Source of the DNA: Hungateiclostridiaceae bacterium UBA1305 | Lineage (GTDB): Bacteria; Bacillota; Clostridia; Acetivibrionales; DTU013 | DNA: 64,000 nucleotides | Direction of reading: 5' to 3' | Assembly (NCBI GenBank): GCA_002307275.1 | Contig: DBTX01000078.1 | Location: 69,712-133,711, forward strand | Shown: positions 44,289 to 54,027 of the stretch, in pieces | Numbering within the stretch: the first letter of the stretch is position 1 | How the letters are laid out: each line of letters opens with the position of its first letter | Translations under genes and position numbers: made by a program | Notes under the pieces: model-generated | Database searches by the model: none | Seen by the model: the letters and a program-made list of their open reading frames with translations, nothing else | Told to the model about the DNA's origin: nothing

Positions 44289-45683
44289 TTATTTGCCAAT
44301 GTATTCGATAATCGCATTTACGATCTCTTCAAATTTCATTCCTCTGGATGCTTTGAAATAGATCAGGTCTCCCTCGCTGACGATCTCTTTCAGTTTACTG
44401 ATTGCATCCTTCTTGTCCTCAAAATGGTATGCCGGATTTTCCGAGCCCTTTTTCATCGCATTGGAAATCTCAATGGAATCTTTTCCGCAAGTTATTAGTA
44501 AATCTGGATTTTTACCGGTTAATAGTTCCCCGATCTTCCGATGATGATCTACGGAATATTCTCCCAATTCATACATGTCCCCCAGAACAAGGATCTTCCT
44601 TTTGGCCTGCAGCGCATCAACCGCTTCAATTCCGGCTTTCATGGAATCAAAATTGGCATTGTAGGCATCATTGATCAACAGGATATCCTTTTTCAAGTGT
44701 ACCTGCTGCATTCTCATATTTTCGTTCTTGTATCCACTGTATCCTTCAACGAACTGTTCCTCCTGCAGGCCCAGTTCCCTGCCGACCGCCATCGCGCAAA
44801 GCGCATTATAGATATTGTGCCTGCCTATGCAATTCAACCTGTATTTTGTATGATCGACATGGAAAACTGTGGACGACTTTTCATTAGATATGTCAGATGC
44901 CTGAATATCCACGTCCGTATTTTCGATACCGTATTTTATGACCTTCAGATGATCGCTGGATTCCAGAGTTTTTAAGAATTGGTCATCTCCATTAACAATT
45001 AACGTTCCATTTTCCTTCAGGCCATTCAGGATCTCCTGCTTCGCTTTGAAAATATTCTCCCGCGAGCCCAGAATTCCAATATGCGCGACACCGATGTTCG
45101 TAATAACTGCAATATCAGGCTTTGCCAATTTTGACAGCAGGCTGATCTCCCCAAAACTGCTCATACCCATTTCTACAACGCATACTTCTTCGTCATTCAA
45201 CCTCAGCAAGGTAAGGGGAAGACCTATTTCGTTATTCAAGTTGCCTTCCGTTTTTAAGATATGGAAGCCTTTCTCCAATACGCTGTGTATCATTTCCTTC
45301 GTACTTGTCTTGCCAACGCTTCCTGTTACAGCGATCAATTTGACCTGGCTCTTTCTATCTCTGTTATATCCGGCTAATGTCTGCAGTGCCAAAAGAGTAT
45401 CGTCGACTTCTATAATAACGATTTCACTGTTCAGACTCATTGCTTCCTGAATCAATTCCTCTCTTCGCGCATATTTCTTTGAAAGAAAGAATCCGGAGGC
45501 CCCTTTTTGTATTGCATCAGGTATATAATCATGGCCGTCAAACTGTTCACCAATCAACGGGATATAGAAATCTCCATTTTTAATTGTCCGGGTATCTTTC
45601 GAAAAATTGCTGAATTCCTTGTTTTCAGCGCCTGCAACTAATTTGCCGCCAACAGCGCCAACCATTTCACTGACATTGAACAT
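44289..45683 (-). CDS. murF: UDP-N-acetylmuramoyl-tripeptide--D-alanyl-D-alanine ligase
   Basis: 464 aa from ATG 45683 (AGGGTGG upstream). Mur ligase: the N-terminal UDP-binding domain has DTRTIKNGDFYIPLIGEQFD, the P-loop is AVTGSVGKTSTKEMIHSVLE, the central domain has TEGNLNNEIGLPLTLLRL and VVEMGMSSFGEI, and INDAYNANFDSMKAGIEAVD is the signature of MurF. It adds the dipeptide made by the adjacent ddl product to UDP-MurNAc-tripeptide in the cytosol. Confidence 0.95.
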   Translation of the reverse strand: MFNVSEMVGAVGGKLVAGAENKEFSNFSKDTRTIKNGDFYIPLIGEQFDGHDYIPDAIQKGASGFFLSKKYARREELIQEAMSLNSEIVIIEVDDTLLALQTLAGYNRDRKSQVKLIAVTGSVGKTSTKEMIHSVLEKGFHILKTEGNLNNEIGLPLTLLRLNDEEVCVVEMGMSSFGEISLLSKLAKPDIAVITNIGVAHIGILGSRENIFKAKQEILNGLKENGTLIVNGDDQFLKTLESSDHLKVIKYGIENTDVDIQASDISNEKSSTVFHVDHTKYRLNCIGRHNIYNALCAMAVGRELGLQEEQFVEGYSGYKNENMRMQQVHLKKDILLINDAYNANFDSMKAGIEAVDALQAKRKILVLGDMYELGEYSVDHHRKIGELLTGKNPDLLITCGKDSIEISNAMKKGSENPAYHFEDKKDAISKLKEIVSEGDLIYFKASRGMKFEEIVNAIIEYIGK

Positions 45684-46002
45684 AAATACCACCCTAAAAT
45701 AAAGTATGAAGCCCGGAGCAAAAGGCTGTTCGTTCCCATATATTCATTATACTCGCTATGAAACGCGATATGCTCCCGATACTTTTTATTAATTCTTATC
45801 CGCGAAGCATGCCCCCTAATTATACCACGAAACATGCATGCAGGCCATCGGGCAATAATATGACCTAGAAATCTGCTCAACAAAAAAGACCCGGTATAAC
45901 CAGGTCTGGTGCTATCTCCATCTTGCTATTCGCTGATATGTAATCTGGATTCCAATGCATCTTCTTTCTGCAGGATGATTTTGGTGGCAATATGAGATGA
46001 AT
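45684..46002. other. 319-bp gap downstream of the XRE gene
   Basis: Holds the XRE-gene terminator at 45882-45907. A minus-strand scrap at about 45930-46000 reads HIATKIILQKEDALESRLHI and then stops soon after, out of frame with the XRE gene; it looks like a leftover C-terminus of unknown origin. The rest shows nothing. Confidence 0.35.
45882..45907 (-). terminator. Terminator of the XRE-DUF5680 gene
   Basis: AGACCTGG / CCGGGTCT stem with one wobble, 5-base loop TTATA, followed in the minus direction by six T. Confidence 0.8.
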
Positions 46003-46683
46003 TTATTTTACGCAGCCTCCGTGAAACATGCATTCATATACTTTCATGTCATTTCGGAAAATTTCCTCATATCCGTTAAACCATTCAAACTCCCCGTTAA
46101 CAACGCAATGATAGGCGAATTCTCCATTCCTGTATACCAAAGGCCCACGGTAAGGAAATTCCCTGGGGACCAATAACAGACACTCTTTTAAAAAGTCTCC
46201 CGAAAATCCGTCGGCAATAATCCGGCCGGTATAATTCATTGACCAAAAGGGCGCTTCTTCACACCACAATGCTTCTTCCCCGGAAAACTTTTCACCCCCC
46301 AGATAGGTATCAATATACTTAAGATTATTTTCTATATAGCATAAGTCATGCGATTTTGGTCTCGAGGGGGCACTTTCAGCCCCATGCCCCGCATAACAGA
46401 CTTTTTTTGCCTGACATAAGAACTCTATTATTTTTTCGTTATTCATATCAGGCAGTTTGGTATATTGATAGGAACAATCCTCATCACTAAAATCTTTAAC
46501 AAGCCTGTCCATGCTTATCCCAAAGTAATCGCTCAGGACAATCAGTTTATCCATATCAGGACACGACTGCCCCGCTTCCCATTTTGCTACCGCCTGCCTT
46601 GACACCCCTATTCTTTCCGCCAGTTTTTCCTGGGACAGTTCCTTTTCTTTTCTTAACACGAGTAGTTTGTCTTGAAATTTCAT
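46003..46683 (-). CDS. XRE-family regulator with DUF5680 domain
   Basis: 226 aa from ATG 46683, six bases after GGGGTG; ATGs two and three codons earlier are also possible. N-terminal HTH: LSQEKLAERIGVSRQAVAKW EAGQ. Residues from about 85 carry the DUF5680 pattern: FLCQAKKVCYAGHGAESAPS, DLCYIENNLKYIDTYLGG, WSMNYTGRIIADGFSGDFLK, PYRGPLVYRNGEFAYHC. In this family the second domain probably senses something unknown. It is a single-gene unit with its own terminator. Confidence 0.85.
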   Translation of the reverse strand: MKFQDKLLVLRKEKELSQEKLAERIGVSRQAVAKWEAGQSCPDMDKLIVLSDYFGISMDRLVKDFSDEDCSYQYTKLPDMNNEKIIEFLCQAKKVCYAGHGAESAPSRPKSHDLCYIENNLKYIDTYLGGEKFSGEEALWCEEAPFWSMNYTGRIIADGFSGDFLKECLLLVPREFPYRGPLVYRNGEFAYHCVVNGEFEWFNGYEEIFRNDMKVYECMFHGGCVK

Positions 46684-46777
46684 TTTCATCACCCCAGCTA
46701 ATCATATAAGAAAAACTGACGGATTTCCACCAACCGCGAATAACATTTTTGACAACCGCTGGTTACAGAGTTCCATC

Positions 46778-46853
46778 GGTGATCTCCCAAAGAGTAGCAT
46801 ATTTCATCCTGCGGGAAATCAAAAAACATAGGTCTCATTACGACGTTTGCAGA
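46778..46853 (-). pseudogene. Short fragment of a second GH31 glycosidase gene
   Basis: About 23 codons read VVMRPMFFDFPQDEICYSLG then DH. The intact GH31 gene at 47385 has PVMRPMFFDYPQDEICYSLG, and the DNA matches over about 60 bases (compare 47598-47656). The rest of the copy is gone. Confidence 0.75.
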
Positions 46854-46899
46854 TATACATAGCACAATATCTCCATTCGTACGGAAATTTGGAAGCTAT

Positions 46900-47154
46900 T
46901 TAGTCCGCTTGCAGAGATTTTGCAAGTCCTTTTGCAATGGCTGTTTTTGTATCATTGGCATCTTTCCGATCCGTGAATATTCCAATGAAACAAGTGGCAA
47001 TCAGTATAATCGCTGCAAGGAGGAAAACCTTATCGAAGGAGTCCGCAATCTTATTGTTCTTGTCTGTGGTTATTTTGTTCATTACATTTTGAATTTCACT
47101 TTCCTGCCCGGCAAGCCCAACACCAGAAGCCAGCTTCGCCGCGGTTGACGGCAT
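46900..47154 (-). pseudogene. C-terminal remnant of a DHA2-type MFS exporter
   Basis: The last helix and tail of an EmrB/QacA-type transporter: ASGVGLAGQESEIQNVMNKI, then KVFLLAAIILIATCFIGIF and a short charged tail. A full protein has about 480 residues and 14 helices. No ribosome site supports the apparent start. Only about 75 residues remain. Confidence 0.55.
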
Positions 47155-47156
47155 TC

Positions 47157-47262
47157 AGGACGAACTTGCTTTCGGTCAAAGTCCCGTTATTAACCACGAC
47201 GTTCTCGTGGATGATTGTGCGCGATTAATCACGTCTATGCTCAGGAAAAGGAAGAAAAATTA
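47157..47262 (+). pseudogene. C-terminal scrap of an unidentified protein
   Basis: An open frame reads DELAFGQSPVINHDVLVDDC, ARLITSMLRKRKKN, then stops. It looks coding, but no start is present. A regulator tail is possible next to the exporter scrap, but this is a guess. Confidence 0.3.
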
Positions 47263-47300
47263 AAACAAAGAGGCAAAACCGAAATGGTCCGACCTCTTTG
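47258..47300 (-). terminator. Terminator of the GH31 gene
   Basis: CAAAGAGG / CCTCTTTG stem (47266-47273 with 47293-47300), followed in the minus direction by TTTTAATTTTT. Confidence 0.75.
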
Positions 47301-47384
47301 CAGCAATTCACCTATGCTTTACATCAATATAATATAGGACAGATATTCAATCGGCCTTTTTAGGGCGGTGATCGGCGTACCATG

Positions 47385-49358
47385 TCATACAAATAAATCC
47401 AGGCATTCGCTTCCTTTTTTCACAAAAGCAATAAATTGATCAAGTTCAGCGTGCACATCCACATAACAGCTGCCTGTATACTCCTTCTTATCATTCACAT
47501 CAATCCAGGAACCTGAAGGAAGATATACCTTGCGGTCCGTCTGCCCTTGATTGACAATTGGCGCAAACAGGATATCCTCCCCGAACATATATTGATCTCC
47601 AAGGGAGTAGCATATTTCATCCTGCGGATAATCAAAGAACATAGGCCTCATAACAGGTGCACCTGTTTTACTGGCTATATCCATATACTTGTGGATATAG
47701 GGGCGCAGGCGTTCGCGAAGCTCAATCAATTTTTTCAGAATTGGATAAGCTTTTTCACCAAAGCTCCATATCTCATTATCTCCACCGCTCTTTTCCTTAA
47801 CTCCAGGATTGCGCTCCGGCTGACCGGGAGTGCGTTTTCTTGCACCGTGAAGTCTGGTAACAGAGCAGAAGACACCAAATTGGAACCAGCGTACAATCAA
47901 TTCCTTGAAATAATCACTTTCAATGTCTGCTCCCCAGAAACCACCGATATCACTGTTCCACCAGGGAATACCGCACATTGCCATATTCAATCCTGTTTTC
48001 ACACTCATGCGCAGGGCTTCAAAGGTAGAGGGTAGATCACCGGACCACACCAATGCACCAAATTTCTGACTTCCGATCCATGCTGCACGGGTTAGGGAAA
48101 TAATCTCGGTTTCCCCGACTTTTTTAAGTCCCTCATAGAAAAGCTGGCTATAGTAATATGGATATATAAGCCCGACTTCTTCGCCGTTTCCTCTAGAAAA
48201 ACGTATATTGTCAAAATGGGCCGGCTGGATATCCGGCTCGGCCTGATCCAGCCAATAGCTTTTTATCCCATTCTTATAATAGTTGTCATATACTTTTGAC
48301 CATACAAATTCTCTGGTTTCCGGATTGCTGGGATCAAAATAGGTTTGCAGTCCATAGAACGGGAATATGCCGTATTGCCCTCTTTCCGTCCTTAACAGCA
48401 TGTTCCGTTCATCCATATGCTTAAAATTTTCACTGGCCTGATTAATCGTCGGCCAAATAGATACAATAGGTTTGATTCCCATTTCCTCTAATTCATCGCA
48501 CATCTTTTTAGGATCCGGCCAATATTTCGGATCCATTTTCCATTCGCCCTGCTCTGTCCAATGAAAATAATCAATGATAATAGCGGAAATAGGAATACCA
48601 CGCTTTTTATATTCTCTGGCGACAGTAAGCAGTTCCTCCTGATCCTCATATCTTAATTTGCATTGCCAAAAGCCGGATGCCCATGACGGAAACACAGGTG
48701 CGTGGCCTGTCAGATCGGCATATTTAGCCATTATCTCTGCAGGAGTATCACCGGCAATCACAAGGTAATCGATCTGTTTTGTGGAGTTTGCTTCCCAAAG
48801 GGAATGATTATTGGTCAACTCACAGCGGCCGATGGCAGGATTGTTCCATAAAAATCCGTAGCCCCTTGAGGAATATACAAAAGGAATGGAGGATTTCGTA
48901 TTCATTTGAATCAACTGACTTGATGAACCTTTTAAATCAAAACAATCATTCTGCTCCTGTCCCAGTCCGTAAAAATGCTCCTGTTCGTTCGGTTGGAATA
49001 TTACCGTAGCGCGATGATTATCTGCACCTAAAGACCGATATTCCCTGTATCTTCCATTAAACGCCATCTCCGAACGCTCAGTAAGAATCTCCAACCCATG
49101 CTTATAGTATATTATCATGCCGCTGGAAAACATTTCGGCTGAAATCTTGCCATTTGTAATGACTGCTTTGTCATTTTCTACTACTGCTGTACACTCTGTT
49201 GCCGGCTGTGGAAGCAGATTCCAGTCTTCATCCGTCAGTCTCGCATTCGGGGAGGCTTTAAACCGAAGGCCATCTGTTCCCCATGGTTCGATGACAGCAA
49301 GTTCATCTCTTTTTTGAAACAGGATTTTATTTCCCTGTACTGTTAATACACCCATCAT
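47385..49358 (-). CDS. Glycoside hydrolase family 31 (alpha-glucosidase/alpha-xylosidase type)
   Basis: 657 aa. The N-terminal beta-sandwich (1-220) includes HFYGLGQEQNDCFDLKGSS. The TIM barrel starts at GFWQCKLRYEDQEELL; the nucleophile Asp is in SYWLDQAEPD near 368 and the acid/base Asp in WSGDLPSTF near 439. The C-terminal beta domains follow, with QYMFGEDILFAPIVNQGQTD. No signal peptide, so it acts in the cytosol on imported alpha-linked oligosaccharides. It is divergent from an AraC regulator at 49500, the likely controller. No sugar transporter is adjacent. Confidence 0.93.
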   Translation of the reverse strand: MMGVLTVQGNKILFQKRDELAVIEPWGTDGLRFKASPNARLTDEDWNLLPQPATECTAVVENDKAVITNGKISAEMFSSGMIIYYKHGLEILTERSEMAFNGRYREYRSLGADNHRATVIFQPNEQEHFYGLGQEQNDCFDLKGSSSQLIQMNTKSSIPFVYSSRGYGFLWNNPAIGRCELTNNHSLWEANSTKQIDYLVIAGDTPAEIMAKYADLTGHAPVFPSWASGFWQCKLRYEDQEELLTVAREYKKRGIPISAIIIDYFHWTEQGEWKMDPKYWPDPKKMCDELEEMGIKPIVSIWPTINQASENFKHMDERNMLLRTERGQYGIFPFYGLQTYFDPSNPETREFVWSKVYDNYYKNGIKSYWLDQAEPDIQPAHFDNIRFSRGNGEEVGLIYPYYYSQLFYEGLKKVGETEIISLTRAAWIGSQKFGALVWSGDLPSTFEALRMSVKTGLNMAMCGIPWWNSDIGGFWGADIESDYFKELIVRWFQFGVFCSVTRLHGARKRTPGQPERNPGVKEKSGGDNEIWSFGEKAYPILKKLIELRERLRPYIHKYMDIASKTGAPVMRPMFFDYPQDEICYSLGDQYMFGEDILFAPIVNQGQTDRKVYLPSGSWIDVNDKKEYTGSCYVDVHAELDQFIAFVKKGSECLDLFV

Positions 49359-49499
49359 ATCACCCCTATCAATTATTCTTAGTTATTCCTCTTTCATTTT
49401 TTCCTTTTCATGCTATAGTTATAATATACTGCTATACAGGCTGCAAATCTTACATAATCGTGCTCTATTATTGCACTATTATACGATTGGAGTCCAGAA

Positions 49500-50363
49500 A
49501 TGAATCATTATGATCTGAAAGAAAAGGCACACCACGGTACAAGGGAATTTCCCATTGAAGTCTATCGCGCCACAGGCACAATGGCATCCTATCACTGGCA
49601 TGCTGAATGTGAATTGATCTATATCACTTCAGGCAGTGCCTGCATACGGATCGGTGTAAATATCTTTGAACTGAAGGAAGGCGAGTGTGCTTTTGTAAAA
49701 GCAAATGCTCTTCATTCTATTTCAACAGAAGACAATGCCAATTTTGGTTTTTATGCTGTTGTATTCCATCCATCATTACTTTTTTCAGATGTTGATATCT
49801 GCAGCGAGTATCTATCCCCCAAGTATGTTATCAGCAGCAGATTTTCTCCGAAAGATGCTGGGAATGCTGGAAGTGATGCTGAAAATGATGTAATTGAAGC
49901 AGTAAAATTACTTTGTCATATTTATGTAGATAAACCTTTTGCTTATACACTTAAGGTTAAATCCCAATTATACTTTATCTTTTCCCATATCTTTGAGTGT
50001 GGTTTATTTCATATGGAAGATAACTTTGAGAATAAAAAGACTGCGGATAAGCTTGAGAAAGTAATTAAATACATCCATGCCAACTGCCTTTCTTCCCTTC
50101 ATGTAGAAGAGCTTGCTCATGCGTCCGGTTACAGCGTATCCCATTTTACCCGTTTTTTCAAGGAACTCACCGGGAAAACCCCTGTTGAGTATATCAACCG
50201 ACAGAGAATCTATCATGCCTGCGAAATGTTGAAAGAGACAGACCTCAGTGTACTTGAAGTATCCCTGGCCTGCGGCTTTGAACATGCAGGCTATTTTATA
50301 AAAACTTTTAAAAAGCATACAGGGTATACACCTTATAAGTACAAATCTTTCCGTAAAATCTGA
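49500..50363 (+). CDS. AraC-family transcriptional regulator
   Basis: 287 aa. The cupin sensor has SYHWHAECELIYITSGSACI and FELKEGECAFVKANALHSIS with His ligands. The C-terminal double HTH has LHVEELAHASGYSVSHFTRF and VSLACGFEHAGYFIKTFKKH. It is divergently arranged to the GH31 gene with 141 bases between, so it is probably the sugar-responsive activator of that gene. Start: ATG 49500 with GGAG at 49490. Confidence 0.93.
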   Translation: MNHYDLKEKAHHGTREFPIEVYRATGTMASYHWHAECELIYITSGSACIRIGVNIFELKEGECAFVKANALHSISTEDNANFGFYAVVFHPSLLFSDVDICSEYLSPKYVISSRFSPKDAGNAGSDAENDVIEAVKLLCHIYVDKPFAYTLKVKSQLYFIFSHIFECGLFHMEDNFENKKTADKLEKVIKYIHANCLSSLHVEELAHASGYSVSHFTRFFKELTGKTPVEYINRQRIYHACEMLKETDLSVLEVSLACGFEHAGYFIKTFKKHTGYTPYKYKSFRKI

Positions 50364-50442
50364 AACTTTTGACTGAGCAAGGTTGATTTTAATGCCAAAC
50401 TCTCTCCGGAGAATAACCGGCCATCGCAATCAAGCATTGCTA

Positions 50443-51117
50443 TCAGTCTGAAAACAAATCTGCTTTACCGTCCTTTATGGCATTGATCATATCATCAACA
50501 CTCTTTAAAGGTCTTGAAAGCTGTAATCCGGAGAATCTGTTAAGCTTACCGGTATGATTGTCGGAACCTGCGGTTTTCAATAGTTTATAATTATCAGCAT
50601 ATTCCTCTGCCAATCTATTTTCAAAATCAGTTCTGCATGCATTATCTATTTCAACAGCATCCACCTTTCGGGGCAATAGCCTGATCATGGCTATATAGTC
50701 GGCCTCACGAAACGGATGTGCATGAACAATAAACCCGCCATACTTATGTACAAGATCGCAGTATTCATTTACATCAATCCGAACTACTTCAGAATGATCC
50801 AGCAGCCATTCCTTATTAAGACCATATGTCAGCAAATCTGTTCCCTGGTAAGAATACTCCCATCCAAAAAAAACATCTGTTCCAATTCTTTTACCTTCCT
50901 GATACGCATTTTCATATCCCCGGCAAAACAGTTCAATCCGCTCTTCCCAGGGCAATTCTCCGGGAACCGTTGTGTTGCCATTAAGGAAATGGTCCGTTAT
51001 GCAAATTCCGCTATATCCATATTCCTTATAAACCTGAATAAGTTCGGCTGCCATAATTCTCCCACATTTGCTGACTTCCGCTGTATGAGCATGTGTCTCG
51101 TATTTGTAATTATTCAT
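50443..51117 (-). CDS. PHP-domain metal-dependent phosphoesterase
   Basis: 224 aa from ATG 51117 (GGGAGAAGG upstream). PHP motifs: YETHAHTAEVS, ITDHF, FFGWEYSYQG, FIVHAHPFREADYI, AVEIDNACRTDFENRLAEEY and TAGSDNHTG. These supply the His/Asp/Glu ligands of a trinuclear metal site. Free-standing PHP proteins hydrolyse phosphates such as histidinol phosphate, nucleotides or 3',5'-phosphoadenosine; specificity is unknown here. It starts 45 bases after the MATE gene stop on the same strand, so the two are likely cotranscribed. Confidence 0.88.
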   Translation of the reverse strand: MNNYKYETHAHTAEVSKCGRIMAAELIQVYKEYGYSGICITDHFLNGNTTVPGELPWEERIELFCRGYENAYQEGKRIGTDVFFGWEYSYQGTDLLTYGLNKEWLLDHSEVVRIDVNEYCDLVHKYGGFIVHAHPFREADYIAMIRLLPRKVDAVEIDNACRTDFENRLAEEYADNYKLLKTAGSDNHTGKLNRFSGLQLSRPLKSVDDMINAIKDGKADLFSD

Positions 51118-51161
51118 ATATTCCTTCTCCCTTACTGTGTGTGTAGTGCATGCATATAACC

Positions 51162-52526
51162 TCACGGTATGTTTTTAGCTGCGACCAATGATTTATTTTT
51201 CCATTTCCCCTGCTTATATCGTATGACACTTGCAACTGCTGTAATAAACCAGGTCAAACCGGTCGTTGACCATATGCTCCAGACTCCGATTGCAGGAATC
51301 ATCGCCAGAATTGTTGCGAATCCAACTCTCCCCACAACTTCCACTATACCGTTGATCATGGAATAAAAGGCATCTCCGGTACCATTCAGCAGTCCTCTTG
51401 TAATAAAAATCATTCCAACAGCAAAGTACATACAGCTGGTAATCTTAATTGCCTTTGCCCCAAGAACGATCACGGCTTCATCCTTAACAAATATTCCCAT
51501 AACAGCATGCCCTCCGAACTGCGCTGCCAGCAGTGCCGCAATACTAAAAACAGCTACAATTAAAATACTGCTGTGATATCCCTTCTTCACACGCTCCAGC
51601 TTGTTTGCCCCCATATTTTGTCCTGCAAAGGTAGCCATGGCTGAACTTAAAGAACTGAAAGGAAGCAGGATCAGTTGCTCTATTCTGCTGGTGGCTGTAT
51701 AGGCTGCAACGGCTATCTCTCCAAAGCCATTTACCACTCTCTGCAATGCTATTAGTGATAAGGCAATCATTGAGTTTTGCAATGCTACAGGAATACCGAC
51801 TTTTATACATTTCATAATAATCGGCAAGTTTACTTTCATGTGTTCTTTCTTAAATCGGAAGTATGGATTATTCCGGAATGCAAATACAGCACAGCCCAAA
51901 GCAGCCATTGCCTGGGATATTACAGTGGCACAGGCTGCTCCTTCCACACCAAACCCAAGCTTAAGAACAAATAATAAATCCAGCGAAACATTCAACGCAC
52001 AGGAAATAATTAAGAAAATCAGCGGTGTCTTTGAATCTCCCAGAGCCCTGAGTATGGCGGCAATAGCATTATAGGCAGCCATTGCCAGCATGCCGCCGGA
52101 GGATATTCTTAAAAATCTGGTGGAATCCTCCAAAATTTCCGGCGGAGTATTCAGCGCTTGTAAAATTATACGGGCACAGGAAGAGGTTATAATGCTCATT
52201 ATTATCCCGGATACAGCTATCACATAAATTGCATTGGCTATAGCTCTTTTTACATCCTCTTCCTTTTTTGCGCCAAAGAACTGTGAGACCACTATACTTA
52301 CTCCAATGGCTAATCCCATACACAGAGAAAAAGCCAGAAATTGTATGGAGCTTGTTGCTCCTACGGCTGCAAGTGCATTCGCACCTAAATACTTCCCTAC
52401 AACGATTGAATTAATTATATTGTAGAACTGTTGAAATACATTTCCAATGAGCATCGGCAGTGAAAATTGTATCAGAAGTTTAACTTCATTTCCTTCGGTC
52501 ATATCTTGTGCATAATTGATTGACAT
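51162..52526 (-). CDS. MATE-family efflux transporter
   Basis: 454 aa from ATG 52526 (AGGGAGC upstream); the frame is open 44 codons further but without a site. Twelve helices. LLIQFSLPMLIGNVFQQFYN, IVVGKYLGANALAAVGATSS and the mid-protein KVGIPVALQNSMIALSLIAL are standard for the DinF/NorM-like group. It exports cationic drugs or metabolites with Na+ or H+. A PHP phosphoesterase gene follows. A decayed C-terminal relative lies at 62806. Confidence 0.93.
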   Translation of the reverse strand: MSINYAQDMTEGNEVKLLIQFSLPMLIGNVFQQFYNIINSIVVGKYLGANALAAVGATSSIQFLAFSLCMGLAIGVSIVVSQFFGAKKEEDVKRAIANAIYVIAVSGIIMSIITSSCARIILQALNTPPEILEDSTRFLRISSGGMLAMAAYNAIAAILRALGDSKTPLIFLIISCALNVSLDLLFVLKLGFGVEGAACATVISQAMAALGCAVFAFRNNPYFRFKKEHMKVNLPIIMKCIKVGIPVALQNSMIALSLIALQRVVNGFGEIAVAAYTATSRIEQLILLPFSSLSSAMATFAGQNMGANKLERVKKGYHSSILIVAVFSIAALLAAQFGGHAVMGIFVKDEAVIVLGAKAIKITSCMYFAVGMIFITRGLLNGTGDAFYSMINGIVEVVGRVGFATILAMIPAIGVWSIWSTTGLTWFITAVASVIRYKQGKWKNKSLVAAKNIP

Positions 52527-52826
52527 ATTTTGCTCCCTAGTTAGTTGCAGTTCCTGTAAATCTTTATAATTAGAAATATCATAACTCTTTGGATTCTGGA
52601 TCTCGATATTTCCAAGCCATAAAGTATATTGACTTGATTTTGAGCCATCAAATATCAACTCATCGGCAGTGTCCGATTTACTACAAACTTTTGCCTAATT
52701 ATATCATATATAGTGTCATCAATAGGCTAAATAAATCTACCTGAATCAGCTTACTTTACTCAACTAAGCCCTTGAGATAAATAGCATAATCAGCATAACA
52801 GATTCTATGACTTGCACTTCGGATTA

Positions 52827-53678
52827 CTATGATTCCTTCATATGCCTGAATATTTGTTGTGCCATTGTCTTATAATCATGTTCCACTTCAGGTATTTCTG
52901 TTTGCAAGACCGCCCACAGGGCATTCCAGAAGGATACTACAAAAGTCATCTGTTCCAGGCTTTTCAGCATACCTATATCATATTGTCCAAAATACTGTTG
53001 AAGGAATTCTTCTTTCTGCGCTTGAGAATAGAACATGCAAGCACTGGACAAATCAAAAAAGATGTCTCCCATTCCTGTATACTCCCAATCAAGAAGCCTT
53101 ACTGTTCCATCATCTATAAAGTTATTCGGAAAGGGATCATTATGACACAATCCGAAGTGTTCCTGTTTGTTTTTCTCTCTTTCCTGCTTTATTGCATATA
53201 ACTTATGAAGCAACTGGTCCAAATAATCAGGAAGCTCTAAATTGTTCTTGTTAGAAAATTGGATTCTATTTTCAATATCTTTATATGGACAAAACTCATA
53301 TGGAATAGGTGATAAATGATGTACCTTCCTTAATGTATCTGCAATACGGCTTATGTTTTCACTTGTTGCTGCATCTTCATTTGACCATTTCTTTCCTTCA
53401 ATGTATTTAGTAATCATATTTCCGGTTTCAGTTGAAAAGTAGATTATTTCCGCACCTACACCTATTGCAGCTGCTGCCTTCATTGCAGCAAGTTCAGCGT
53501 ATCTGTTAATCCCAAGCTTATAAGAATTTTTACCGCTTATTCGAATTGCATATTTGATATTATCCTTAGATATAATATAATTCTGATTGGTCAAACCATC
53601 TTTTTGATATTCAATAGAAATATCAGAGATCTCCCAATTTAAATTGTCCTTAATTAAATTACTAATTATCTCATTCAT
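52827..53678 (-). CDS. Choline-kinase-like (LicA/APH-fold) phosphotransferase
   Basis: 283 aa. The eukaryotic-kinase-like fold has the nucleotide-binding Lys in IKYAIRISG, KYIEGKKWSNED, the catalytic loop LCHNDPFPNNFIDDG, and the metal-binding Asp in VRLLDWEYTGMGDIFFDLS. Bacterial members phosphorylate choline, ethanolamine or a sugar alcohol, often for teichoic acid or capsule decoration; no lic operon is present here. The tail region is rich in aromatic residues. Cytosolic. Single-gene unit, AT-rich. Confidence 0.88.
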   Translation of the reverse strand: MNEIISNLIKDNLNWEISDISIEYQKDGLTNQNYIISKDNIKYAIRISGKNSYKLGINRYAELAAMKAAAAIGVGAEIIYFSTETGNMITKYIEGKKWSNEDAATSENISRIADTLRKVHHLSPIPYEFCPYKDIENRIQFSNKNNLELPDYLDQLLHKLYAIKQEREKNKQEHFGLCHNDPFPNNFIDDGTVRLLDWEYTGMGDIFFDLSSACMFYSQAQKEEFLQQYFGQYDIGMLKSLEQMTFVVSFWNALWAVLQTEIPEVEHDYKTMAQQIFRHMKES

Positions 53679-53968
53679 ATCACATGATCCTCCAAAAAAT
53701 AATTCCTGATAGAATAATGTTAACAGAAAATCCGAATGTTAAAAATATAGATTTCTATCTTAGATTTGTAATATCTTAACTTTTTAGCGATTATCTACTG
53801 TAAATAATTCTATACTTCTCTTAATAATGCTCACATGTGAACATCATTTGTGATACGTCCCGCTGTGACAGCAGCAAATGCGTAAACATGATATCCGGTT
53901 TCTGCCGGCATTTCAGATCCAGATACCTTGTATGTGCATGAGCACAAAAAATTTTGTGCTTGAATTTA

Positions 53969-53996
53969 TTGAAATCGGTTATTAACATGTTATGAT
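53969..53996 (+). promoter_or_regulatory. Promoter-like pair upstream of the hairpin
   Basis: TTGAAA (53969-53974), 16 bases, TATGAT (53991-53996). The palindrome just upstream (53941-53960) could be an operator. Confidence 0.5.
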
Positions 53997-54027
53997 ATAG
54001 AATATATAATGTAGCAGATTTTTTATG

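Noticed and set aside
43267..45683. Vancomycin-resistance cluster (Van-type ligase with MurF-like partner)
   Set aside because: The ligase has the ordinary Lys-Tyr omega loop, and no vanH, vanX, vanT or two-component genes are nearby; this is the housekeeping ddl-murF pair.
45638..45883. 81-codon minus-strand frame overlapping the murF start
   Set aside because: No ribosome site, and it overlaps the murF start in another frame; no recognisable features.
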